From: HLUCCA09 sp039822045 | Lineage (GTDB): Bacteria; Pseudomonadota; Alphaproteobacteria; Rhodobacterales; Rhodobacteraceae | DNA: 64,000 nt | Direction: 5' to 3' | Assembly (NCBI GenBank): GCA_039822045.1 | Contig: JBCBMY010000012.1 | Coordinates: forward strand, 119,518 to 183,517 | Shown here: positions 51,076 through 59,082 of the stretch, one piece after another | Layout: the number at the start of each line of letters is the position of its first letter | How positions within the stretch are numbered: position 1 is the stretch's first letter | Translations under genes and position numbers: made by a program | Notes under the pieces: model-generated | Databases searched by the model: none | What the model was told of the DNA's origin: nothing | Seen by the model: the letters and a program-made list of their open reading frames with translations, nothing else

Positions 51076-52692
51076 TCACCGGTTCAGCCAGTCCCAGGCC
51101 CGTGAGATCACAACCGAGCCCTCGCCCACCGCCGAGGCCACGCGCTTGACCGACCCGGCCCGCACATCCCCCACCGCAAAGATCCCAGGTGTTGAAGTGG
51201 CATATGCAGAAGACGCGCCAACCGTTTGACCTGTCTGCACAAAACCCTTTTCGTCCAGCGCCACGTGGCCCGACAGCCAGTCGGTGTTGGGCGCCGCGCC
51301 CACCATCACGAACAGGGCGCGCGTGTCGAGGCGCCAATCCTGCCCCATCATCTTGTCCCGGATATTGATACAGGTGAGGGCGGAATCTCCATGGAGTTCA
51401 GTCACTTCCGTGCGGTAGTGAATGGTGATCCGGGGGTCTGCCTCAAGCCGGCTCGACAGGTAGGATGACATTGACGACGCCAGGCTCGGCCCCCGCACCA
51501 GCAGGTGCACATGTTTGGCCGATCGGCTGAGAAACATCGCCGCCTGCCCCGCCGAGTTGCCCCCGCCGATCACGGCAACCTCCGAGGCCCGGCACCACCG
51601 CGCCTCGACCTCGGTCGCCGCATAGTAGACCCCCGCGCCTTCGAACTCGGCGAGCCGAGGCAGGGGCAGTCGGCGATATTGCACGCCCGTGGCGATCACC
51701 AGAGCGCGGGCTTGCGTCATGTCGCCATCGTCGAGCGTGACACAGAAATTCTCTCCGTTTTCAGATACTTCCAGTGCCGTTGCCCGGCGCGGAACGGCGA
51801 ACCGCGTGCCGAATTTCATCGCCTGCACCTCGCCCCGCCAGACAAGATCGGCGCCCGAGATGCCGGTCGGGAAACCCATATAGTTCTCGATCCGCGACGA
51901 GGTTCCCGCCTGCCCGCCGATCGCTAGATCCTCCAGCACCAGTGCCGAAAGGCCCTCCGCCCCGGCATAGACCGCCGCCGCCACGCCGGCCGGCCCCCCG
52001 CCCACGATCAGCACATCGTGCACCGTCTCCGGGTCGAGGGCCAGATCGAGCCCCAGAAGCCGCGCAACGGCCCGGGGTGACGGGTCATCCACCCGCGTTT
52101 CGCCAAAGACGACGCCGGGACGGCTCAGATCGATATTGCAGGCCTCCGCCATCTTCTGCGCATCTTCCTGGTCGGGCGTCTTGCGACGATACGGAATGCG
52201 GTTGCGGCTGGCAAAGGCGGCCAGGCGACGGAGGCTCCGATCGGCCTCATCGCCGATCAGATGCAGGGCACTTTCGTTTGATTCCAACAGCCTGCGCCGC
52301 CGGGCGGCCATCACGGTCACGATGATGTCCGAGGCCTCGGGAATGCGCGCCATCAGCTCAAGCATCGTCTCGCGTTCTACGATCAGAAGCTCGCTGTCGA
52401 CGCAGGTCCGCATCGACAGCATCGCGCTGCCACCGTTCAGAAAGCTGATCTCGCCCGCGAACTGCCCCGGCCCGAGCGTGGCGATCCCATAGCGCTCACC
52501 GGTGGCCGGATTATAGGCCTCGACCTCGCCCGACAGCACATAGATGAACTGATGCGCGGGAACCCCGACGCTGATCACCTCCCGCCCGGCCTCGAACATT
52601 TCCACGCGGCCCGCACGGCGCATGGCGGTCACATGCTCGTCGGTCAGGGGGGTGCGCACCATCGTGCGCAGATCGGCGGCCAGCGTTTCCAT
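51076..52692 (-). CDS. cyclic-nucleotide-binding-like domain fused to a thioredoxin-reductase-like flavoprotein
   Basis: A 538-residue fusion. Residues about 15-135 form a CNMP-type beta-roll (LSGEVEAYNPATGERYGI, GQFAGEISFLNGGSAMLSM), but the Arg that normally holds the cyclic phosphate is not apparent. Residues about 210-538 resemble thioredoxin reductase: VLIVGGGPAGVAAAVYAG, IGGQAGTSSRIENYMGFP, VAVIGGGNSAGQAAMFLS and GIFAVGDVRAGSVKR. The CxxC redox pair is missing: the site reads GVYYAATEVEA. It may pass electrons elsewhere. GAGGAG precedes the ATG at 52692. It ends the ycjX-ycjF operon, starting four bases after ycjF. Confidence 0.88.
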   Translation of the reverse strand: METLAADLRTMVRTPLTDEHVTAMRRAGRVEMFEAGREVISVGVPAHQFIYVLSGEVEAYNPATGERYGIATLGPGQFAGEISFLNGGSAMLSMRTCVDSELLIVERETMLELMARIPEASDIIVTVMAARRRRLLESNESALHLIGDEADRSLRRLAAFASRNRIPYRRKTPDQEDAQKMAEACNIDLSRPGVVFGETRVDDPSPRAVARLLGLDLALDPETVHDVLIVGGGPAGVAAAVYAGAEGLSALVLEDLAIGGQAGTSSRIENYMGFPTGISGADLVWRGEVQAMKFGTRFAVPRRATALEVSENGENFCVTLDDGDMTQARALVIATGVQYRRLPLPRLAEFEGAGVYYAATEVEARWCRASEVAVIGGGNSAGQAAMFLSRSAKHVHLLVRGPSLASSMSSYLSSRLEADPRITIHYRTEVTELHGDSALTCINIRDKMMGQDWRLDTRALFVMVGAAPNTDWLSGHVALDEKGFVQTGQTVGASSAYATSTPGIFAVGDVRAGSVKRVASAVGEGSVVISRAWDWLNR

Positions 52693-52696
52693 CGGC

Positions 52697-53725
52697 TTAC
52701 TCCTCGGGCGTCTTCTCGGAGGCAAATAGTCCGGCAAGCGCCCGTTGCACGATCCGGGTGACCGAGGGCCGGCGTTCCGCGCTGAAGGGCAGCGGGCGAC
52801 AGACCTCGAGCGCGGCAACACCCACCCGGGCGGTCAGCGCGCCGTTCACAAGCCCTTCGCCGAAGCGTCTGGAAAGGCGGGATAAAATCCCGCCGCCGGC
52901 CACCGACTGCAGCATGTCATCGCCCACTGCAACCGCCCCGGTGGCGACAAGATGCGTGAGCACCGCGCGCGTCAGCCGCCAGTTGCCAAGGCTCCCCGAC
53001 CGGCCGCCATAGACCTCTGCAATCCGCCGGATCATCCGCAGATTGGCGCCGAGGGCGGCCACCACATCGGCCAGGGCAAGGGGCACCAGAGCGGTGACCA
53101 TCGCGACCTGGCGCGCGGCGGCCTCGACCTCTTTCACGGCCTGCGCATCGAGCGGGCGCAGCACCTCACGCTCCGCCAAACCCAGAAGCGCATCGGCATC
53201 AAACATGTCGCCCTTCCGCTCGGCGAGCCGCGCGAGCCCCCAGGACGCATCAGATCGTGTGGCGTAGAGCCCCACAAGCCGCTCCACGACCTGCCGCGCG
53301 GCGGCTAGATCTGCCCCGGCCAGCGCCGCTTCGGCATCGCGGTGGAGCATGTCGAGCCGGCGCAGACGCATCAGCCCCGCCGCCTCGCGCAAGGCCATGG
53401 CCAGAAAGGCAATGATGACGATAGCGACGAGGATGAGCGCGGCCCCGCCCAATAAAGCGTTGCGCGCCAAAAGCCCGGTGACGAAGTCCCACGCCGCCAC
53501 CGACAGCACGAACCCGAAAAGCGCCGCCGCCCCACCCCAGAACAGACGGCCCAGCCGGTTGGCCGGGCGCGCACCGAGGGCTGCCACGGTCTGCATGGCC
53601 TGGCCCCGTGGGGGCGCGGCGTCGGGCACGGGGGGCGCCTCAGCCGGGTCCGGCCGCGCGGCCTCGTCCTCGATCTCGATCACGACGGGGCCGCGCGGGG
53701 GCGTGTTGCGGTCTTGGTCTGCCAT
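52697..53725 (-). CDS. YcjF/TIGR01620-family membrane protein
   Basis: A 342-residue protein with an acidic, proline-rich cytoplasmic N-terminus, two membrane helices (about 60-105: LFWGGAAALFGFVLSVAAW and LLGGAALILVAIVIIAFLA) and a helical C-terminal DUF697-like domain (VTALVPLALADVVAALGANL, MIRRIAEVYGGRSGSLGNWR). This is the YcjF type, a stress-linked partner of the YcjX GTPase. It starts nine bases after ycjX and is followed after four by the reductase-like gene. Confidence 0.88.
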   Translation of the reverse strand: MADQDRNTPPRGPVVIEIEDEAARPDPAEAPPVPDAAPPRGQAMQTVAALGARPANRLGRLFWGGAAALFGFVLSVAAWDFVTGLLARNALLGGAALILVAIVIIAFLAMALREAAGLMRLRRLDMLHRDAEAALAGADLAAARQVVERLVGLYATRSDASWGLARLAERKGDMFDADALLGLAEREVLRPLDAQAVKEVEAAARQVAMVTALVPLALADVVAALGANLRMIRRIAEVYGGRSGSLGNWRLTRAVLTHLVATGAVAVGDDMLQSVAGGGILSRLSRRFGEGLVNGALTARVGVAALEVCRPLPFSAERRPSVTRIVQRALAGLFASEKTPEE

Positions 53726-53734
53726 GGCTTTACC

Positions 53735-55147
53735 TCACCTCAGCCGGTCGCCGATCAGAAACTCCGCCGCCCGGTCGAGCCGGATATGGGGCGGCCCCTC
53801 GCCCGGCCGCGACGGGCGGCCCGGCGGGCGAAAGCGCATCGCCGAGAACTCACCGTCGAGCCAGGTCTCGGCGCCGGAGCGCGCGGGCCCGAGCACTCGG
53901 CCCGGCTCCTCGGGGACCTGCCCGGGGTAAAGCGCGGCCTGTTTGCCGTTTTCCAGCACTCCGCGCACCATCGGCAGGGTTTGCCCGCGGTGCTCGCGCT
54001 CCTCTTCCACCGTGGCGCGGATGGCGGCGATGGCCAGCGCCTCGGTCTTGGCGCCTGAGAAATCGGCCCGATCCTTGGCCTGACGGAGCATCGCCTCCAG
54101 GAGCGCCGCCATTGCGGGATGCTGGAGGTGATGCAGATGGTCGGCCTTGGTCGCGGCCAGCAGCACCCGTTCGACGCGGCGCTGCCCAAGAAGCCGCGAT
54201 AGCCAGCTTGCCTGGCCCGGACGAAAGGCGCGGAGGGTCCGGTCGAGCCCGTCGGCCAGATCGGCGACCGAGGCGGGGCCGGCATGGAGCGCACCGAGGA
54301 GATCGACAAGCACCACCTGCCGGTCGATCCGGGCGAAATGGTCCCGGAAGAAGGGCCGCGCCACCTCGCGCTTGTAGGCCTCGAACCGGCGCGCCATCTC
54401 GCGGGCGAGCGAGCCGCGGGGCGAGGGCCCGGGCGGCAAGGGCGCAAAGGTGAGGGCGGGCGAGCCGGCCAGCTCGCCGGGCATCAGGAACCGGCCGGGC
54501 GTGCAGTCGGAGAAGCCCGCGGCGCGGGCGGCTTGCAGGTATGCGGTGTAGGCGGCGGCAAGAGCCTCTGCCTGCGGTTCGTCCATACGGCCGCCAAGGT
54601 CAGCCTCGGCCAGTGCGGCGCGGAACGGCGCGGCCTCGTCGCGCCGCTCTGCGGCGTCGAGGATCTCTGCCGACCATTCCTCGAAGCTCTGGTCCATAAG
54701 CCCAAGGTCGAGGAGCCACTCGCCGGGGTAATCGACGATGTCGAGATGCACCGTGCGCGGCCCCGACAGCGCCGCGACAAAGCCCGCGGGTTGCACCCGG
54801 AACGACAGGCGCAGCTGGCTGACGGCCCGGGTGCTGTCGGGCCAGTGCGGCGGCTCGCCCGTCAGGTCGGCCAGGTGCCGTTCATAGGCAAAGCGGGGCA
54901 CGGTATCGTCGGGCTGCGGCTGCAGCCAGGCGGCGCGGATCGCCCCGGTGGCGGCGCCGGTCAGGCCTGGCATGCGGCCCCGATCCATCAGATTGGCCAC
55001 GAGCGAGGTGATGAACACGGTCTTGCCGGCGCGCGCGAGGCCGGTCACGCCAAGCCGGATGACGGGCTCGAAGAAGGTCTCCGAGACGCCTGCGGCGGCC
55101 GCTTCGGCGCTCTGCACCACCCCGTCCGCGATCCGACCGATAACCAT
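53735..55147 (-). CDS. YcjX family P-loop GTPase-like protein (DUF463)
   Basis: A 470-residue protein with the Walker A motif GLARAGKTVF (residues about 36-45), DYPGEWLLDLGLM (about 138-150) as the Walker B-type region, and WSRLLGQRRVERVLLAATK-like sequence with ATKADH as the G4-type motif. It matches DUF463/YcjX, a phage-shock or heat-shock-linked NTPase in proteobacteria. It heads an operon with ycjF and the CNMP-reductase fusion, and is divergent from truA. Confidence 0.9.
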   Translation of the reverse strand: MVIGRIADGVVQSAEAAAAGVSETFFEPVIRLGVTGLARAGKTVFITSLVANLMDRGRMPGLTGAATGAIRAAWLQPQPDDTVPRFAYERHLADLTGEPPHWPDSTRAVSQLRLSFRVQPAGFVAALSGPRTVHLDIVDYPGEWLLDLGLMDQSFEEWSAEILDAAERRDEAAPFRAALAEADLGGRMDEPQAEALAAAYTAYLQAARAAGFSDCTPGRFLMPGELAGSPALTFAPLPPGPSPRGSLAREMARRFEAYKREVARPFFRDHFARIDRQVVLVDLLGALHAGPASVADLADGLDRTLRAFRPGQASWLSRLLGQRRVERVLLAATKADHLHHLQHPAMAALLEAMLRQAKDRADFSGAKTEALAIAAIRATVEEEREHRGQTLPMVRGVLENGKQAALYPGQVPEEPGRVLGPARSGAETWLDGEFSAMRFRPPGRPSRPGEGPPHIRLDRAAEFLIGDRLR

Positions 55148-55259
55148 ACCTGCCCCTTCTTGCCCGGCCCTACATAGGCGGGTGCGTGGGCGGTGCCTAG
55201 CGGGCGGTTTGCATTCGGGCGGCGCGCGGGCGATGAGGGCGCCCCGAGGAGATCCGACG

Positions 55260-56027
55260 ATGCCCCGCTACGCCCTCCTGATCGAATATGACGGCACGCC
55301 GTTTTCCGGCTGGCAGCGCCAGGCGGACCGGCCGACGGTGCAGGGCGCGCTCGAAGCGGCGATTGCGCGGCTTGAGCCCGACCGTCCGTCGATCGCGGCT
55401 GCAGGGCGAACCGATGCGGGCGTGCATGCTTTGGGCCAAGTTGCGCAGGCGGACATGGCAAAGGCGTGGGATCCGTTTCGCCTGGGCGAGGCGCTGAACC
55501 ATCATTTGAAGCCCGCGCCCGTGGCGGTGCGGGCCGTGGCGGCGGTGGCGGACGACTGGCATGCCAGGTTCTCGGCGGTCGAGCGGCGCTATCTGTTCCG
55601 CATCCTGAACCGGCGTGCGCCGCCGGCGCTGCTGCGCAACCGGGTCTGGCATGTGGCCCACCCGCTCGACACGGAAGCGATGCAGGACGGGGCGCGCGCG
55701 CTCCTGGGTCAGCACGACTTCACGACCTTCCGCTCTTCGGAGTGCCAGGCCGACAGCCCGGTCAAGACGCTCGACCGGTTGGATGTGCGTGCGGTCGAGA
55801 CGGACGCCGGCACAGAGATCCGGTTCGACGTGCGCGCGCGGTCATTTCTGCACAACCAGGTGCGGAGCTTCGTGGGAACGCTGGAGCGGGTCGGCGCCGG
55901 GGCCTGGGCACCCGAGGAGGTGGGCGCTGCGCTTGCGGCACGAGACCGTGCGGCCTGCGGGCCGGTATGCCCGCCCTCGGGGCTCTATCTGGCTGGCGTC
56001 GGCTATCCCGAAGACCCGTTCGCCTGA
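55260..56027 (+). CDS. truA: tRNA pseudouridine(38-40) synthase
   Basis: A 255-residue TruA that isomerises U38-U40 in the anticodon arm. The catalytic D52 lies in AAGRTDAGVHALGQ, the family signature. Other conserved parts are YDGTPFSGWQRQ, RYLFRILNR and ARSFLHNQVRSFVGTL. GAGGAG precedes the ATG at 55260. It stands between the ycjX operon (divergent) and the exonuclease gene (tail-to-tail, four bases apart). Confidence 0.97.
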   Translation: MPRYALLIEYDGTPFSGWQRQADRPTVQGALEAAIARLEPDRPSIAAAGRTDAGVHALGQVAQADMAKAWDPFRLGEALNHHLKPAPVAVRAVAAVADDWHARFSAVERRYLFRILNRRAPPALLRNRVWHVAHPLDTEAMQDGARALLGQHDFTTFRSSECQADSPVKTLDRLDVRAVETDAGTEIRFDVRARSFLHNQVRSFVGTLERVGAGAWAPEEVGAALAARDRAACGPVCPPSGLYLAGVGYPEDPFA

Positions 56028-56031
56028 GAGG

Positions 56032-58134
56032 TCAGGCCGGCACGCGCTCGGGGTCGTTGACGTCCTTCAGGAGCCGCGCGTGGCGACGGCAGGCCGCGAT
56101 GGCCTCACCGAACGTGGTGATCCCCTGCCCGGCCAGCATCGGGATGAGCTTTTCCAACGCCGCCGCTGTTGCGATCGTATCGCCCATCGCGGTGTGGCGC
56201 GCCTCGGGCGGGATGGTGATCCCGAGCCGGTCGGTCAGGGCGTCGAGCGTGTGGGTCTGGGCCTGGCCGAAGACGACCGCAGACAGGAGAACGGTGTCGA
56301 GCACGGGATGATCGAACCGCGCGCCGATCCCGGCCTCATGGCGGCGCAAGAACTCCAGATCGAAGGGCGCGTTGTGGGCCACGAGCACGGCGCCCTCGGC
56401 AAACGCGTGGAACCGGCGGGCGGCGATATCGATGGGCGGCGCGTCGGTTACCATCGCTTCGGTGATGCCGTGGACCTCGGTTGAGACGGCCGGGATCGAG
56501 CGACCCGGATTGACCAGCGTCTCGAACGCCTCGCCCTCGACCACGCGGCCGCCAAGCATGCGCATCGCGGCGATCTGCACGATCTCGTCGCCGGATGACG
56601 GCAGAAGGCCGGTCGTCTCGGTGTCGAAGACGATGCAGGTCAGCGCGGTGAGCGGGGTTTCGGCCAGGGCGCCGGGCGGGTCGCGGTCGAGAAGGTCGAA
56701 ATCATAGACCGCGCGGCGGGTTTCCGCGGCGCCGGCCGGCGCTCCGACGGCAGACAGGGCCAGGGGCAGGCAGAGGCGCGCTTCGGTCTCCCGCGGCCCG
56801 GGCTCGGGCCAGACTTCGGTGCCATGGGCAGCAAGGACCGAGCGGCCGGTCGTGTCGGCGAGGCCCACTTCGAGCGGGCGGCCGAGCCATGCCTCGAGCC
56901 GGGCTACGGGCAAAACCGGGCCCGTCCAAGACAGGCTCAGCAGCGCGCCGCCCTCTTCCGCAGCGACTTGCAGGCTCAATCCGTGCGCCTCATGCTCGCC
57001 CACCAACCGTTCGGCAAGATGCGACAGGAGCGCCACGAGCTGGAACGCGTCGCACTGAAGCCTAAGATCGCCAGCTTCGACGGCGAGCGCGATCCCGGCC
57101 TGACCGGCCTGAGTGGCGACGGCTTCGGCGAGCTCGCCGGACCGCGTGTCGGCCATCGGCCACCAGCCGCCCCGGGCCGCATCATATCGGGCACCGAGGT
57201 CGGTGATCGTGGCGGCCAGCCCCTCGACCTCGGCCAGAAGCGCCGCACGGCCCTGCGCCTCACGGGCCGATCCGGCGGCCAGAACCGTTTGGAGGTTGGC
57301 GGCCGGGCGGCGGACGCGCTCGAACACCTCTTCCAGCAACGCCTCGCGGCCCGCGTGGAGCGCAAGATCGGCCGTTACGTCCCGCAGCGTCAGCACATAG
57401 CCGGGCCGGTCGCCCCGCCCCTGTGGCAGATCGAGGAGGCGCATGCGGCCAGCCAGCACGTCGCCCGACTGGGTGGTGGCGCACAGAAGATCGGTCGCCG
57501 TTCCCGCCCGCTCGGGCAGGCTGAGCCGCTCATAGGCCGCCCGCACCGGCGCTGGGTTGAGATAATCGAGGAGCGACCGGTCGAGCCCCGGCGCATGCTC
57601 GGCCGTCAGAAGCGCGGCCGCCGGGCCGTTGTAGAACACGATCTGGTGGTCGGGCGCGCACAGAAGCACACCAGCCGGCACATCGGCCAGAAGGGCCTGC
57701 AGCCGCGCATTTTCGATGGCAAGGCGTGTGGTTTCGCGCTCCACCGCCTCAGCCAGCGCGCTCTTGGTCTCGGTGAGCGAGCCCGTCACCGCACGAGCGG
57801 CCGGTGCAAGATCGCCCAGGTAGATCGCGTGGTCGTGCTTTAGCTCGTGGGACACATCGGCATGGGCCCGGGCGCGCAACGACCCGGCCAGGCGGTCGAT
57901 GGCGCGGGCGACATTCTCGTCGAACATCAGCCAGATCCAGGCAATCAGCGCCACAAGGCCGAAGCCCACGATCAGGCCCGTCATCGTGTAGGCGCCCTCG
58001 GGGCCCGCCTCATCAAGCCGCGCGAGCCCCGCCCAGATCCCGAGCGCGAGGATGGCAAGCGCCCCCGCCGCCAGTGCCGCAAAGAACAGAAACACTCTGA
58101 GGCGCAGGCTGAGGCGGGCGAGGCGCTCAAGCAT
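56032..58134 (-). CDS. membrane PAS/pseudo-histidine-kinase fused to DEDDh exonuclease
   Basis: A 700-residue fusion. Two membrane helices (about 14-36 and 50-70) flank a very short periplasmic loop. Next come a HAMP-like helix and a PAS-like domain (about 145-260: ADVPAGVLLCAPDHQIVFYN). Residues about 265-465 look like HisKA plus HATPase, but the H-box reads FERVRRPAAN with no His and the N-box helix reads LSHLAERLV with no Asn, so kinase activity is unlikely. Residues about 498-665 are a DnaQ-type exonuclease with D504 and E506 (DTET), D592 (FDLEF), H647 and D652. It overlaps the receiver gene by eight bases and belongs to the acetate operon. Confidence 0.88.
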   Translation of the reverse strand: MLERLARLSLRLRVFLFFAALAAGALAILALGIWAGLARLDEAGPEGAYTMTGLIVGFGLVALIAWIWLMFDENVARAIDRLAGSLRARAHADVSHELKHDHAIYLGDLAPAARAVTGSLTETKSALAEAVERETTRLAIENARLQALLADVPAGVLLCAPDHQIVFYNGPAAALLTAEHAPGLDRSLLDYLNPAPVRAAYERLSLPERAGTATDLLCATTQSGDVLAGRMRLLDLPQGRGDRPGYVLTLRDVTADLALHAGREALLEEVFERVRRPAANLQTVLAAGSAREAQGRAALLAEVEGLAATITDLGARYDAARGGWWPMADTRSGELAEAVATQAGQAGIALAVEAGDLRLQCDAFQLVALLSHLAERLVGEHEAHGLSLQVAAEEGGALLSLSWTGPVLPVARLEAWLGRPLEVGLADTTGRSVLAAHGTEVWPEPGPRETEARLCLPLALSAVGAPAGAAETRRAVYDFDLLDRDPPGALAETPLTALTCIVFDTETTGLLPSSGDEIVQIAAMRMLGGRVVEGEAFETLVNPGRSIPAVSTEVHGITEAMVTDAPPIDIAARRFHAFAEGAVLVAHNAPFDLEFLRRHEAGIGARFDHPVLDTVLLSAVVFGQAQTHTLDALTDRLGITIPPEARHTAMGDTIATAAALEKLIPMLAGQGITTFGEAIAACRRHARLLKDVNDPERVPA

Positions 58135-58522
58135 GTTGCGCCTCCCCCACGAGGCGCTTCACTTCGCCCACGAACTCCCGCAGATCGAACGGTTTCGAGA
58201 CGAAGGCGTCGGCGCCGAGGGCCAGACCCTTGCGGCGCTCCATCTGCGTGCCCCGCGCCGTCATCATCAGGATGCGCGTCTCGGCGAGATCGGGGTCGAG
58301 CCGGATCTGCTGACAGATCTCGTAGCCCGAAACGCTCGGCAGCATCACGTCCAGAAGCACCAGGCTCGGGCGGGCCTCGCGGATAGCCTCCATGGCCCGG
58401 GCGCCGTCATCGATATGGGTGAGGGTCCACCCCTCGCGCCGCAGTACGGTGGAGAGCGCGAGGGCGATATTGGCCTCGTCTTCAACGATCAGAACATGCG
58501 GAACTGTCTCATGTGCGGTCAT
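58127..58522 (-). CDS. stand-alone response regulator receiver
   Basis: A 131-residue CheY-like receiver without an output domain. The acidic pair E14-D15 lies in IVEDEAN, the phosphoacceptor is D58 in LVLLDVMLP, the switch Thr is T88 in MMTARG, and K110 lies in VSKPF. All catalytic residues are present, so it should be phosphorylated. AAGGAG precedes the ATG at 58522. It overlaps the start of the pseudokinase-exonuclease gene by eight bases, so they are likely partners even though that protein lacks a phosphodonor His. Confidence 0.92.
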   Translation of the reverse strand: MTAHETVPHVLIVEDEANIALALSTVLRREGWTLTHIDDGARAMEAIREARPSLVLLDVMLPSVSGYEICQQIRLDPDLAETRILMMTARGTQMERRKGLALGADAFVSKPFDLREFVGEVKRLVGEAQHA

Positions 58523-58535
58523 CGCGAACTCTCCT

Positions 58536-59048
58536 TCAGGTGCAGGCAAGGTCGAGGGTGGCATCGCCGTCGGCAGGGGCGCCCCAGGCGGCGTCGGTGG
58601 CCGCGCCCGCCTCGTCGAGCGTGGCCGAGGGCAAGGGGGCGACCAGACCGCGGCTGCAGTCGATCACCACGGGAAGGGCGCGCTGGGGGCTCCAGCGGCC
58701 GAAGAAGTAAAGATCGGCGATGCGCTGGTCGGGCACGGCGTCGTTGGTCTGGATCGACGCGGTGTCGAGCGCCGCGAACCGGTCGACGAGCGGCGCCATG
58801 TAGGTCCAGGGCCGCCAGAACGCGGTGACCACGTTGGCCGTCGTCACCTCGACGCCCGCGGGCAAATCGCCCGCCGTGCGCGCGTACCACGTATATTCGG
58901 ACCAAACCGCATAGCCGAGCATCGCCGCGCCCGCGGCCACCGGCATCGCCCATTTGGGCAGCGCGCCGCGGGTCAGCATGTTGAGGAGCAGCACAAGGCC
59001 CGCCCCGGCGAAGGCGGCCGCAATGGCCGCGATCAATTCAAAGAACAT
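58536..59048 (-). CDS. small membrane protein of the acetate operon
   Basis: A 170-residue protein with two N-terminal membrane helices (LIAAIAAAFAGAGLVLLLNML and WAMPVAAGAAMLGYAVW) and a soluble C-terminal part with motifs VVTAFWRPWTYMAPLVDRFA and YFFGRWSPQRALPVVIDCSR. I recognise no family, but its place between the DUF294 protein and the receiver, within one transcription unit, suggests a part in the same sensory or control function. Confidence 0.75.
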   Translation of the reverse strand: MFFELIAAIAAAFAGAGLVLLLNMLTRGALPKWAMPVAAGAAMLGYAVWSEYTWYARTAGDLPAGVEVTTANVVTAFWRPWTYMAPLVDRFAALDTASIQTNDAVPDQRIADLYFFGRWSPQRALPVVIDCSRGLVAPLPSATLDEAGAATDAAWGAPADGDATLDLACT

Positions 59049-59082
59049 CGGCCCTCCTCCCGTTTGGCCGCGCCCGAAGGCG

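Noticed and set aside
50863..51105. Small coding frames across the 11-bp repeats
   Set aside because: Translations only mirror the repeat (SYADSYGIHM, CDSYESHTEF), start inside the VOC gene and change with frame; no ribosome site.
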